DNA of 64,000 nucleotides from Dialister micraerophilus DSM 19965 (GTDB lineage Bacteria > Bacillota > Negativicutes > Veillonellales > Dialisteraceae). The DNA lies in NCBI RefSeq assembly GCF_000194985.1, contig NZ_GL878519.1, positions 688,228 to 752,227 of the forward strand, read 5' to 3'. A model generated the notes under the pieces. The model did not search any database and was not told where the DNA came from. It worked only from the letters and a program-made list of their open reading frames with translations. The position numbers and the translations under genes were made by a program. Shown here one piece after another: positions 26,427 to 35,443 of this stretch; the first letter of the stretch is position 1, and every line of letters starts with the position of its first letter.

Positions 26427-27413
26427 ATGAAATATTTTTTAATTTATTCCGTTGCCTACTTCGGAGACACCTTAATGACAAACAGTCTATGTCTAAATCT
26501 GAAAAAAATTTATCCGAATTGTTATATTGTTTATATTGTAAACAAGAACTTTTACGATGTTGCTATTAATTTAGAAGGTGTAAATGAAGTTTGGATTTAT
26601 GACAAACATGGAGAACATAAAGGTTTAAACGGTATATTTTCATTTATAAAAAAATACAAAGGTAAATATAAATTTGATTCGGCTTTCGTTACTTTTGCAC
26701 CCTTAAGAGGTGTATTAATATCAAAAATTTTGGGAGCTGAAAAAATTTATACAGAATATAAATCAACAATATGTCGTCCATTTATATCAAATAAAAACAC
26801 AAACTTTAAAAACTATATTCACATACAAGACAGAATTGCTTACTTGGGAGAACTATACTCAAAAAAGCCTTTTGAAATTTTAAAAATTAAATATAATATA
26901 CCGAAAAATGCAATTCAATATGTAGATGAAAATTTATTGTTTAACATAAAAAAACCTTTTGTAATTTTAAATCCTATTACAAAAAATAAAATAAAAGATT
27001 TCAAAAAAGAATTAATTACAGATTTAGTAACTCTTATAGATAAAGACGGATATATACCAATAATGACGGGCATCGGACAAGAATCAAACGATTATTATAA
27101 TTCACTACCCGAACTCACAAAAAACAAACTTTTAAATTTCAGCAATAAAACTACAATACCTCAACTAGCCGCATTACTTAAACGTTCATCTCTACTTATA
27201 AGTGCAGATACGGGAACAGCACATTTAGCACTTGCAACAAATACCCCTTTAATAGATATTTTTTATAGAAATGAAGAATTCCGTTTAAAACGATGGGCAC
27301 CCAAATCTATTTACAATGCAAAATCCGTTACTCATAAAAAAGCTTTAGATTCAATATATATATGGGAAAAAGGAAAAGAAATAATAAAAAGGAGATTTTA
27401 TGAAAATTTATAA
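26427..27413 (+). CDS. Glycosyltransferase family 9 (heptosyltransferase-like)
   Basis: The protein has 328 residues from ATG 26427, preceded by CGGAGATACT 11 bases after the previous stop; the in-frame ATG at 26364 is inside the upstream gene. GT9 features are YSVAYFGDTLMTNSLCLNLKK at the N-terminus and the C-terminal donor-binding ADTGTAHLALATNTP, the standard place in ADP-heptose:LPS transferases. It probably adds a heptose or similar sugar to the LPS core in the cytoplasm. The gene is markedly richer in A/T than its left neighbour, typical of surface-polysaccharide loci. Confidence 0.82.
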   Translation: MKYFLIYSVAYFGDTLMTNSLCLNLKKIYPNCYIVYIVNKNFYDVAINLEGVNEVWIYDKHGEHKGLNGIFSFIKKYKGKYKFDSAFVTFAPLRGVLISKILGAEKIYTEYKSTICRPFISNKNTNFKNYIHIQDRIAYLGELYSKKPFEILKIKYNIPKNAIQYVDENLLFNIKKPFVILNPITKNKIKDFKKELITDLVTLIDKDGYIPIMTGIGQESNDYYNSLPELTKNKLLNFSNKTTIPQLAALLKRSSLLISADTGTAHLALATNTPLIDIFYRNEEFRLKRWAPKSIYNAKSVTHKKALDSIYIWEKGKEIIKRRFYENL

Positions 27414-28434
27414 TCCTTTAATATCGGTAATTATTCCGATTTACATGGCTGAAAACTTTTTACATCGTTGTGTAGACAGTGTAATAAATCAAACATATAA
27501 AAATTTGGAAATAATTCTTATAAATGACGGTTCAAAAGATAAAAGCGGAATTATTTGCGATGAGTACGCAAAAAAAGATACTCGTATAAAAGTTATTCAT
27601 CAAGAAAATCAAGGTGTAAGTGCAGCCAGAAATAAAGGATTGGATATTGCAAAAGGAGAGTTTATTTATTTTCTCGACTCGGACGATTATATATCATTAA
27701 ATGCTTTTGAAAAATTAATAAATGTACAAAAAGAAGAAAATTACGATATTGTAGCTTCAGGACATTATTCGGTTCATGGTAACAAGTATATTGTAAAATC
27801 AAAAAATTGGGAGAAAAAGAGTACTGATTTTGAAATTATACGTAAAAAAATTTTATTAAATAAATATCCGAATTTTTGTGCAGGTAAATTGTTTCGGAAA
27901 AAATTATGGAATAATTTACGTTTTCCGATAGGAATAATTTCAGAAGATATGTATGCTTGTGCAAGATTTTTTATGATTGCAAAAAGTGCTTGCGTTATTT
28001 CAGACCCTTTATATTTTTACACTGCAGAAAATGTAAACAGTCTTGCAAACGGAGCAAATATTTCTTCATTGGTAAATTCAAAATACGGTAATTTCTTTGC
28101 ATGGAAAGACAGAGAAAATTTAGCTCAAAAATATATGCCTTCATTTTTAAAAATTTGTCGTAATTCCGTTACAATAAACGCAGTTCGTGCATTAATCATG
28201 AATTACCATACACATATAATTGAACAAAAGAAATGTGACGAAATGATAACTTATTTAAAAGAAAATAAAGATGTAAAATTACCTTTTGCAAAAAATTTTC
28301 AAAGAAATATCATTTTAAATAATAATAAAATTTGTTTAAATTTTTTGGTTTTTTTAATAAATATGTTTTACTTTTCAGAACTTTTTTACGTAGAAAGAAG
28401 TTTGAACGTATCAATAAAAAATAAAACTTTATAA
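27400..28434 (+). CDS. Glycosyltransferase family 2
   Basis: This 344-residue GT-A enzyme starts PLISVIIPIYMAENFLHRCVDS, followed by LIINDGS-type ILINDGSKDKSG and LDSDDYI (DxD metal site) near residue 95. C-terminally it has a helical segment and a hydrophobic stretch near residue 315. It overlaps the GT9 gene by 14 bases with AAAAGGAG as ribosome site. The acceptor is probably the same LPS core or surface glycan. AT-rich composition matches GT9 and suggests the two arrived together. Confidence 0.88.
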   Translation: MKIYNPLISVIIPIYMAENFLHRCVDSVINQTYKNLEIILINDGSKDKSGIICDEYAKKDTRIKVIHQENQGVSAARNKGLDIAKGEFIYFLDSDDYISLNAFEKLINVQKEENYDIVASGHYSVHGNKYIVKSKNWEKKSTDFEIIRKKILLNKYPNFCAGKLFRKKLWNNLRFPIGIISEDMYACARFFMIAKSACVISDPLYFYTAENVNSLANGANISSLVNSKYGNFFAWKDRENLAQKYMPSFLKICRNSVTINAVRALIMNYHTHIIEQKKCDEMITYLKENKDVKLPFAKNFQRNIILNNNKICLNFLVFLINMFYFSELFYVERSLNVSIKNKTL

Positions 28435-28440
28435 GTCATG

Positions 28441-28468
28441 CAAAAAGAGCCTTTCGGCTCTTTTTTTT
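28441..28468 (+). terminator. Glycosyltransferase operon terminator
   Basis: AAAAAGAGCC, loop TTTC, GGCTCTTTTTTTT. A stem of 9-10 bp with T8; the A-tract also allows use from the minus side by ispE. Confidence 0.9.
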
Positions 28469-28476
28469 ACTTTTTT

Positions 28477-29325
28477 TTATATTGTCGTTGCTTTTTGTAT
28501 GAATTTGAATTTTTTTGTTTCTTTCAATTTTTTCATTATTTTTTCTTGTTCTTCTTTTTCGCATATTATGAAGAATGCGGATCCCGATCCCGACATTTGA
28601 ACTGTTTCCGATATTTTTTTCAGTTCTGTTTTTATTTCTTTCAGTTCTTTGTTTTTTTCAAAGAGTGCTTTTTCGAAGTCGTTGTATATTTTTTCTTTCA
28701 GTTTTTTTATATTTCTTTCTTCTATTGCTTGTATTACCGTTTCGTTTTTATTTATGTTTCTTTTTCCGCTTTTGTCGATTTCTTCGTATGCTTCTTTTGT
28801 GCTTATTGTAGTTTCGCTTTGTACTATTATGAGGGGTATATTTTCATATTTTTTTATTTGTTTTATTTTTTCTCCTATACCTCTGCATCTTGCACTTCCT
28901 TCATAGATACAGAAGGGTATATCGGCTCCATATTTTACACCTATTTCACATAGTTCTTCTTTTGTGAGGTTTGCTTTTGTAAGTTTGTTCAGTCCTCTAA
29001 GTACTGCCGCCGCATCTGCCGATCCTCCTCCGAGTCCTGCTTGTGCGGGTATTCTTTTGTATAGTTTCATGTGTACTTGCGGTTTTTCTTTTATTTTTTT
29101 ATAAAATTCTTCCGCCGTTTTCCACATGAGGTTTTCTTCTTTTTCGGGTGCTTTTCCTTCTTCTACGGTAAGTTTCAAGTTTTCACTTTTTTCGAGTGTT
29201 ATCGTGTCATGTAGGTCTATTGAGTGCATTATCGTGTCTATTTCATGGTATCCGTCTTTGCGTTTTTTTCCTACCGTCAGTGTAAGATTTATTTTTGCAT
29301 GTGCTTTTTCTGTTATTTTTTCCAT
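28477..29325 (-). CDS. ispE: 4-diphosphocytidyl-2-C-methyl-D-erythritol kinase
   Basis: The protein has 282 residues from ATG 29325, 14 bases after the ClC stop; a longer frame would overlap that gene. It phosphorylates CDP-methylerythritol in the MEP isoprenoid pathway. GHMP-kinase motifs are AHAKINLTLTVGKKRKDGYH at the start, IPAQAGLGGGSADAAAVLRG (ATP loop, about residue 88) and QMSGSGSAFF near the C-terminus. The length fits the family. It is probably transcribed with the ClC gene upstream. Confidence 0.95.
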   Translation of the reverse strand: MEKITEKAHAKINLTLTVGKKRKDGYHEIDTIMHSIDLHDTITLEKSENLKLTVEEGKAPEKEENLMWKTAEEFYKKIKEKPQVHMKLYKRIPAQAGLGGGSADAAAVLRGLNKLTKANLTKEELCEIGVKYGADIPFCIYEGSARCRGIGEKIKQIKKYENIPLIIVQSETTISTKEAYEEIDKSGKRNINKNETVIQAIEERNIKKLKEKIYNDFEKALFEKNKELKEIKTELKKISETVQMSGSGSAFFIICEKEEQEKIMKKLKETKKFKFIQKATTI

Positions 29326-29339
29326 TTTTCTATTATGTT

Positions 29340-30884
29340 TTAAAAAATTTCTTTGTTTCTTTGAGTGCTTTTTTTCGGACATGATACCGATAGCGAGTCT
29401 CCTACTTGCAGTGTCGTATTTGCGTCCGGTACTATGTGTGCTCCGAGTCTTTCTATGCTTACTATGAGTATGTGTTGAGGTATACCGAGTTCTTTGAGTT
29501 TTTTACCTGTTTTTGTGCTTGTGACCGGTATTTTCGTTTCAAAGAATGTTTGTTCAAGTGATGTCGGTACTACTCCTTTTATCATTCTCCAAAGCAGCGA
29601 GTCGTATACGGGCGGTTCTTTCAAGAGTTCCGCTACAAGGTAGGATACTATTGTTACCGTTCCTATTGCGTATATGTTGTTGAAGCTGTTTGTCATTTCA
29701 AGTACGAGAAGTATCGAAAGCAATGGCGATCTGATTGTGGACGCAAGTATTCCGCCCATTGCACATATTACTATTTGCGGAAGGTATTGCGGAAGGCTCA
29801 TTCCGAGTGTAAGCATTATTTCTTGCATGAATGCTCCGGATGATGCTCCTATAACGAGTATCGGAAGAAATATTCCTCCTTGTACTCCGCTGCCGAAACA
29901 GAATGATGTAAGAAAAATTTTTCCGCAGATTATCATAAAGAGGTACATTGCGGCATATCTGTGTTGTGCGAGCATTCCTACAAGCGAGTTTCCTCCGCCC
30001 AAAAGTTCATGGTATGAGTATCCTATTGCCGATACTGCTATAAATGTTATTACAAGTTTTATTGCATTGTGTATTTTTATTTTATTGTAGAGTGTTTTGT
30101 ATCCAAGTAATACTTTATTGAATATTACTCCGACTATTCCTACGAATACTCCTAAAAGCAGAAGGTGCCCGAAATAGTATAAGGGGAGTCCTTTCATTAC
30201 GGAAAATCCCAGTGAGGGTTTAAGGTCGAATATTACACTTGTAACGAAGTTTGATACAAGTACCGCCGAAAATGTCGGTATTACAAGTTTAGGATAGAAA
30301 CTTTTGTGTACTTCTTCAAATACGAATACAGCTCCCGATACAGGTGCCGAAAATGCCGCTGTAAGTCCTGCGGCGGCTCCTGCCGATATCAGAATTCTTT
30401 CTTCACGCAGTGTGGATTTGAATAATTTGGATACTCCTTTTCCTATCGCTCCGCCCAGTTGTACTGACGGTCCTTCACGTCCGAGTGAAAAACCGGCAAG
30501 TGCATTGAAAAGTCCTCCGAGGTATTTCGATACCGCTACCGGAACTGCACGCATGTCGAAAAGTCCCATCATTTCACCTTCGATTTGCGGTATTCCGGAT
30601 CCTCCCGACATCGGTTCCCATTTCAAGAGAAAGTATGCAATTATTCCTAAAAATGAAACGAGTATTATCCATAAAATTACAGATGTCACGTCTGTATAAC
30701 TCATCAAATTTTCACGGAAACTATCCATGAATTGTATTCCGTATCTGAATGTTGCTCCTCCGATACCTCCGAAAAGTCCTACAATTGCACCTTTCAAAAC
30801 CATTTCTATAATTATCTTGGTATTTAAATGGTTGAACATATCATTATTTTTGCTTGCAATTTTTCCGATTTTGCCGAAGTTCAA
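29340..30884 (-). CDS. ClC-type chloride channel or H+/Cl- antiporter with TrkA_C domain
   Basis: This 514-residue protein has anion-site motifs GGSGIPQIEG and FSLGREGPSVQLGGAIG with the gating glutamate, GSGVQGGIFLP and a C-terminal soluble TrkA_C-like domain (from about residue 435, ending GDSLSVSCP). The gating Glu is kept, so exchange activity is possible, but the inner proton glutamate cannot be confirmed by eye. Start TTG 30884 with AAGAGGTGAAACC upstream. ClC proteins serve acid resistance and charge balance; it lies next to ispE with 14 bases between. Confidence 0.9.
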   Translation of the reverse strand: MNFGKIGKIASKNNDMFNHLNTKIIIEMVLKGAIVGLFGGIGGATFRYGIQFMDSFRENLMSYTDVTSVILWIILVSFLGIIAYFLLKWEPMSGGSGIPQIEGEMMGLFDMRAVPVAVSKYLGGLFNALAGFSLGREGPSVQLGGAIGKGVSKLFKSTLREERILISAGAAAGLTAAFSAPVSGAVFVFEEVHKSFYPKLVIPTFSAVLVSNFVTSVIFDLKPSLGFSVMKGLPLYYFGHLLLLGVFVGIVGVIFNKVLLGYKTLYNKIKIHNAIKLVITFIAVSAIGYSYHELLGGGNSLVGMLAQHRYAAMYLFMIICGKIFLTSFCFGSGVQGGIFLPILVIGASSGAFMQEIMLTLGMSLPQYLPQIVICAMGGILASTIRSPLLSILLVLEMTNSFNNIYAIGTVTIVSYLVAELLKEPPVYDSLLWRMIKGVVPTSLEQTFFETKIPVTSTKTGKKLKELGIPQHILIVSIERLGAHIVPDANTTLQVGDSLSVSCPKKSTQRNKEIF

Positions 30885-31032
30885 GGTTTCACCTCTTTTA
30901 TTAATACTTCTTCATAAAACACTTTTTATTTTACCATATGGATATATTACATACATAATACATAAAGAAGATTTTTTATTTTAAACGTTGTATAATATAG
31001 GTTGCTTAAATTTTTTATTTTCAGGAGGATTT

Positions 31033-32058
31033 ATGCCTACTCGATCAAAAAAAATTAAAACATTTGATAAAAAAAGTTTTTTTATACAGTTTTTAGTGAC
31101 TTTAATAGGTACTTTTGTCTATGCAATCGGTTTGAATACGTTTATGTTACCACATAAATTTTTGTCAGGCGGTTTTACCGGTATTGCAATGATTTTGTAC
31201 TATCTTACAGGTTTTCCTATCGGTCTTACTAATTTACTTGCAAATATACCTTTGCTTTTTTTATCTTACAGGTACATGGGTAAAAGGTACACGCTCTTTG
31301 CAATTATAAGTACAGTTCTTTGTTCAGGTTTTTTGGATCTTACGGTTTCACTTTCAAAAATTGTTCCTGTTCATACTCCTATAGTTTCGGCAATTGCAGG
31401 TGCTTTTATTATAGGTTCGTCCATGGGTCTTCTTTATCGTTACGGAAGTTCTACAGGCGGACTTGATATTATCGGTGCAATGATAAAAAAATATTACAAT
31501 ATAGAAATAGGAAATGTTGTTTTATGTATAAATATTTTGATAATTTTATCGAGCATGTTCATATTTCAAATCGAACCGGCGGTATGCACTCTCATTGCAA
31601 TGTACTTGAATGCAATGTTTGCAAATCGTGTTGTTTTAGGTTTTGCAAAACGCAAAGCGGCATTTATAGTTTCAGATTATCCTCTTGAAGTTTCAGATAC
31701 TATTTTGAGAAATATCCATCACGGTGCAACCCTTCTTTACGGTCAAGGTACGTTCAGCGGACGTGAAAAGCAAATCGTTTTTTCAATTATTTCCTTGACA
31801 CAGATAAGCAAATTACGTAAATTAGTGGAAGATGTGGATAAAAACGCATTTATTTTCATAATTGATGCGACAGATGTTATAGGTAAAGGTTTTACCGCTC
31901 CGAATTTCTTGAAAACAGGAAGATTAATCCCTTCGAAACGATATTTCATAGATGAAGAAGGAGAAATGGTCGCAACTGATTCATGGGAAAATGTTCTTCA
32001 CGATGAAGCAGTTCATTATAAATTTTTAAAAAATAACGAAAAATCTAAAAAGGATTAA
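31033..32058 (+). CDS. YitT family membrane protein (DUF161/DUF2179)
   Basis: The protein has 341 residues from ATG 31033, which has CAGGAGG at ideal distance; the in-frame ATG at 30988 has none. It has five or six N-terminal helices (GLNTFMLPHKFLSGGFTGIAMIL, YGSSTGGLDIIGAMI) and a C-terminal DUF2179 domain (GATLLYGQGTFSGREK, FIIDATDVIGKGF). Function in bacteria is not established. It is the first gene of a three-gene operon with a secreted protein and a tyrosine phosphatase. Confidence 0.9.
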   Translation: MPTRSKKIKTFDKKSFFIQFLVTLIGTFVYAIGLNTFMLPHKFLSGGFTGIAMILYYLTGFPIGLTNLLANIPLLFLSYRYMGKRYTLFAIISTVLCSGFLDLTVSLSKIVPVHTPIVSAIAGAFIIGSSMGLLYRYGSSTGGLDIIGAMIKKYYNIEIGNVVLCINILIILSSMFIFQIEPAVCTLIAMYLNAMFANRVVLGFAKRKAAFIVSDYPLEVSDTILRNIHHGATLLYGQGTFSGREKQIVFSIISLTQISKLRKLVEDVDKNAFIFIIDATDVIGKGFTAPNFLKTGRLIPSKRYFIDEEGEMVATDSWENVLHDEAVHYKFLKNNEKSKKD

Positions 32059-32061
32059 ATC

Positions 32062-32532
32062 ATGAACAAATATACAAAAATATTTTTTTGTTTACTCGCA
32101 CTTACAACAATTCCTTTTACATTGAAAGCCGGAAATATAAATATTTCAAAGGAAATGACATACACATCGAAAAAAATTTCCGATGTAAGTACGGATCGTG
32201 AAACTTCCACTTTCATAATGAAAGACGATATGGATAAACTTACACAATTCGACATGGAACGTGTTGGAAATAAAATGACGATAAATATCCATCAAAACGG
32301 TGTAAGTGTATGGAAAAAAACTTACAATGTAAGTAACGGAGATTTTCGTGTTTCAAAAAAAATAAACAATGATAAAACATCTTTTTTGATTATAGTAGGG
32401 CAGTACGCTTTGTATATCGAAGAGGGCGATGATGAAAATCATTGGAAAATTGTTGAAACCGATGCAAGTCATGTAGATAAAAATTCTGTAGATTTTCAAA
32501 ATTTGAAGTTTGAAGATATGGAGATTAAATGA
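32062..32532 (+). CDS. Small secreted protein of unknown function
   Basis: This 156-residue protein has a clear signal peptide (MNKYTKIFFCLLALTTIPFTLKA, cleavage near residue 23). The mature part is polar, with alternating strand-like stretches and an acidic C-terminus. No domain is recognised. It starts 3 bases after the yitT stop and overlaps the phosphatase gene by four bases (ATGA). Its role may be linked to its operon partners but nothing in the sequence says how. Confidence 0.75.
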   Translation: MNKYTKIFFCLLALTTIPFTLKAGNINISKEMTYTSKKISDVSTDRETSTFIMKDDMDKLTQFDMERVGNKMTINIHQNGVSVWKKTYNVSNGDFRVSKKINNDKTSFLIIVGQYALYIEEGDDENHWKIVETDASHVDKNSVDFQNLKFEDMEIK

Positions 32533-32972
32533 AAAACGTACTTTTTATTTGTCATGGAAACATTTGCAGATCGCCTATGGCTGAATTTGTATTGAAAGAT
32601 ATGGCAAAAAAAGCAGGAATAAAAAATGTAAGCATAAATTCGCTTGCCGCTACAAATGATGAAAAAGGTAACGACACGTATTATGCGACAAAGGAAGTTT
32701 TGGATGAAAAAAATATTCCTTATACAAAACGTCAGTCAAGAAAAATGACTTTGGATGATTACAACAATGCGGATATTTTAATAGTAATGGATGAAAATAA
32801 TGTAAATCAGGTAAAGAAAATAACAAATGGTGACCCCGATAAAAAAATACGTAAGTTGCTGTCTTTTGTCGGTGAAGATAAAAATGTCGCCGATCCGTGG
32901 TTTACAAGAGATTTTGAATCTACATATAATGATATAGAAAGAGCATGTAAAGAAATTTTGAAAATTTTATAA
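32529..32972 (+). CDS. Low-molecular-weight protein-tyrosine phosphatase
   Basis: This 147-residue protein has the P-loop CHGNICRS at residues 8-15 (nucleophile Cys8, Arg14) and the general-acid motif DPWFTRDFESTYND near residue 122. Such phosphatases act on bacterial tyrosine kinases of capsule synthesis or on phosphoarginine. No tyrosine kinase gene is in the window. Translational coupling to the secreted protein gene. Confidence 0.93.
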   Translation: MKNVLFICHGNICRSPMAEFVLKDMAKKAGIKNVSINSLAATNDEKGNDTYYATKEVLDEKNIPYTKRQSRKMTLDDYNNADILIVMDENNVNQVKKITNGDPDKKIRKLLSFVGEDKNVADPWFTRDFESTYNDIERACKEILKIL

Positions 32973-33018
32973 AAAAAAAGAATGAAAGCGCTGAAATTAT
33001 TGTTTTCATTCTTTTTTT
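32972..33018 (+). terminator. yitT-ptp operon terminator
   Basis: AAAAAAGAATGAAA pairs with TTTTCATTCTTTTTTT across a 15-base loop. Confidence 0.85.
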
Positions 33019-33053
33019 ATCCGATTTTTTCACTTTTTAAAATTTACAACTGT

Positions 33054-33356
33054 TTAAGTATTGTAAAACATTTTTGATTCGTAAATTAAATTTAAAATTA
33101 TTTCTTCATTTTTCTTTTGTATTATACTTTTCATTCTGAACAAATCAAAAAATGCCCATATTAAAAATCCGCCGCCTGTTATAATATAAAGTATATTTAC
33201 AAAAGGTTTACCTACATAGAAATAGTGACATCCGAAGAAAAACCATAATAAATATCCTATAAACAAACTTTTTTCTTTATTTGCAAAATTGTCAAGTACA
33301 TATTTTTTCTGTTCATTCGGTAAACTGTTTATGAGATTTATCATACGTTCATTCAT
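33054..33356 (-). CDS. TM2 domain protein
   Basis: The protein has 100 residues from ATG 33356 with AAAGGAGACAA upstream. A short charged N-terminus is followed by the TM2 domain: KSLFIGYLLWFFFGCHYFYVG, then ILYIITGGGFLIWAFFDLFRM. This is a small two-helix membrane protein of unknown function. Its ribosome site is the end of a 16-bp tandem duplication (33365-33396), and the frame stays open upstream to 33407. Confidence 0.82.
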   Translation of the reverse strand: MNERMINLINSLPNEQKKYVLDNFANKEKSLFIGYLLWFFFGCHYFYVGKPFVNILYIITGGGFLIWAFFDLFRMKSIIQKKNEEIILNLIYESKMFYNT

Positions 33357-33364
33357 ATTTGTCT

Positions 33365-33396
33365 CCTTTTTTTTTAATATCCTTTTTTTTAATATC
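33365..33396. repeat. 16-bp perfect tandem repeat with T9 tracts upstream of the TM2 gene
   Basis: Two identical units CCTTTTTTTTTAATAT. On the minus strand each ends AAAAAAAAAGG, and the copy nearer the gene supplies the ribosome binding site. Confidence 0.9.
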
Positions 33397-33475
33397 CTTT
33401 CTTTCATTATAACAGAATTATGATTTTTTATGTTAAAATATATAAAAGTTTCACATGAAACATAAAGGGGGATTT

Positions 33476-34342
33476 ATGGATAGAAAATTAGTCGAAGTTT
33501 CTAAAATTTTTGAAACTTCTTTATTGGATTCCCTTTTTAAAAATAATGAAAATTACAAACTTTTTATTTTACAAAAGTCTTGGGAAAATATTGCAGGTTC
33601 TCTCCTTGCAAAAGAGTCTTTTGTTTTGAAATTCGTAAATTCCGTTCTTTTCATTCAGGTTACAAATTCCGTTTGGAAAAATCAGTTACACATGCTGAAA
33701 AAAGATTTACTTTCAAAAATAAATGCTCTTCCCTATAATTTCAATTTTACGGATTTGCGTTTTGTGGTAGGTTCAAATTTTGTAAAAAGAAAACCTTTTC
33801 TTTCAATAGACAAAGTAAATAAAAATAATAATTTATTGAAAAACATTCATTCCGCAGATTTGGATGAAAAAGAAAAAAATCAAATTTTAAGATGGATTGA
33901 CAGTCATATAAAAAATGATGATTTGAAAGAACCTTTTAAAGATTTTATGTTGGGGCTTTTCAAAATAAGAAAGGGAGAGCTTTTATCTTCATATACTCCT
34001 TGTTTTTTATGTTCCGCTCTTTGTCCTCCGAGTAAAAAAATTTGCGTTTTGTGCGAAAATGTTTTGGAACGAAAGAAAAAGCATGCAATTGTTATTATTT
34101 TAAAGAAAAAACCTCATCTTAATTACAATGAGGTAAATGAAATTTTTCCTTGTTCTTTCGAGTCTTTCAGCGATGCAAGAAATATGTTGATTTCACGTTA
34201 CAAAGATAAAATTTTTAAAAATCATGATACCGTTGATGAAAAGAAATTTTTACTTTCTTTGCTTATTCATAAGCCTTTGCAAAATATCAGCGATTTTGAA
34301 GTAAATAATGCTTTGAAGTATATTCCGAGAAGTAAATTTTAA
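33476..34342 (+). CDS. DUF721 (DciA-like) protein with C-terminal zinc-ribbon-like extension
   Basis: The protein has 288 residues from ATG 33476 with AAAGGGGGATTT upstream. Residues 1-100 match DUF721: WENIAGSLLAKESFVLKF, SVLFIQVTNSVWKNQLHMLKKDLL. DUF721 includes DciA, the ancestral loader of the DnaB helicase. Unlike typical members it continues for 180 residues, with CFLCSALCPPSKKICVLC (four-cysteine, zinc-ribbon-like, about residues 173-190) and a helical tail. It is convergent with recF, and dnaB is at 41 kb. A replication role is inferred from the family and place. Confidence 0.7.
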   Translation: MDRKLVEVSKIFETSLLDSLFKNNENYKLFILQKSWENIAGSLLAKESFVLKFVNSVLFIQVTNSVWKNQLHMLKKDLLSKINALPYNFNFTDLRFVVGSNFVKRKPFLSIDKVNKNNNLLKNIHSADLDEKEKNQILRWIDSHIKNDDLKEPFKDFMLGLFKIRKGELLSSYTPCFLCSALCPPSKKICVLCENVLERKKKHAIVIILKKKPHLNYNEVNEIFPCSFESFSDARNMLISRYKDKIFKNHDTVDEKKFLLSLLIHKPLQNISDFEVNNALKYIPRSKF

Positions 34343-34354
34343 TTTATATAATAA

Positions 34355-34378
34355 AAACCCGCTTTTGCGGGTTTATTT
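34355..34378. terminator. Bidirectional terminator between the DUF721 gene and recF
   Basis: AAACCCGC, loop TTTT, GCGGGTTT, with A and T tracts on both sides of the convergent genes. Confidence 0.85.
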
Positions 34379-35443
34379 TATTTGTATTTCTTTTCCTTCT
34401 ATATATGCAGGTTTTTCCGTCATTGTCATAATTGTTTGTATATCTTTTTCTTTTACATATTCGAAAAGTACTTTTTTTCTTTCTCTGTCCAATTCACTTC
34501 CTACATCATCCAAGAGAAGTACGGGATATTCTCCGGTTTCTTTTTTTATAAATTCCATTTCTGAAAGTTTTATGGAAAGTATTGCAGTTCTTTGTTGTCC
34601 TTGCGATCCGTACTTCGATATGTCTTTTCCATTTAAGAGAAAAAGTATGTCATCTCTGTGCGGACCTACGGATGTTTGACAGAATTTTATGTCTACTTGT
34701 CTTTTTTCCAAAAGTTTATGTATATACCATTCTACATCGAAGTTTGTTTCATTTTTTTTGCTTTCTTTTTGTATGTAGTAAAGTTTCAGATTTTCACGAT
34801 TTTTTGTGAGTATTTCTTCAGTTTTTTCTATACTTTCATTAAGTTTTTGTATTGCTTCAATTCTTTTTCTTACTATGTATGCCGCACCTTTTGCTATTTG
34901 CATGTCCCATAGGTCGGTTTGAGGTTTTATTCCTCTTATTTGTGCATTTTTAAGTTCGGCATTTCTTTGTTGTACCGCACGCTTGTAATTTATCCATTCA
35001 TAGTAGTATCTCGGATTTATTTGTGATATTTCCATGTCGAGAAATCTTCTTCTTTTTTGAGGATTTCCTTTTATGAGTTGCATTTCATCCGGATTAAATA
35101 AAACTGTTTTGAATATCCCTACAAGGTCTTTGTTTTTTATTCTGTTTTCATTTAAAAATATTTGCTTTCCGTTTGTCTTTGAAATTTTTATTTTTATTTC
35201 ATGGTTGCTTTTGCCGCTGTTGAATGTGAGTATTGTCGTACATTCGTTTTTGTCGAATTTTATAAGTTCTTCGTCTTTGTTTGTACGAAATGATTTTCCG
35301 AATGATGCCAAATTTACAGACTCTAAAAGATTTGTTTTACCTGCTCCGTTTTTTCCGGTAAATATAGTTATATTTTTATCCGTTTCTATTTCTATATTTT
35401 CGAAATTACGCACTTGTATGAGTCTGAATTTCTTTATTTTCAT
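34373..35443 (-). CDS. recF: DNA repair and replication protein RecF
   Basis: This 356-residue SMC-like ATPase has Walker A FTGKNGAGKTNLLESV near residue 30, the signature SQGQQRTAILSIKL and Walker B PVLLLDDVGSELD near residue 307. It loads RecA at gapped DNA with RecO and RecR. The start ATG overlaps the yaaA stop by four bases, as part of the dnaN-yaaA-recF operon conserved in Firmicutes. Confidence 0.96.
   Translation of the reverse strand: MKIKKFRLIQVRNFENIEIETDKNITIFTGKNGAGKTNLLESVNLASFGKSFRTNKDEELIKFDKNECTTILTFNSGKSNHEIKIKISKTNGKQIFLNENRIKNKDLVGIFKTVLFNPDEMQLIKGNPQKRRRFLDMEISQINPRYYYEWINYKRAVQQRNAELKNAQIRGIKPQTDLWDMQIAKGAAYIVRKRIEAIQKLNESIEKTEEILTKNRENLKLYYIQKESKKNETNFDVEWYIHKLLEKRQVDIKFCQTSVGPHRDDILFLLNGKDISKYGSQGQQRTAILSIKLSEMEFIKKETGEYPVLLLDDVGSELDRERKKVLFEYVKEKDIQTIMTMTEKPAYIEGKEIQIK

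Noticed and set aside
28438..28953. Plus-strand ORF of 171 codons over ispE
   Set aside because: Its sequence is a Phe/Cys/Tyr-rich mirror of ispE on the other strand and it has no ribosome site.
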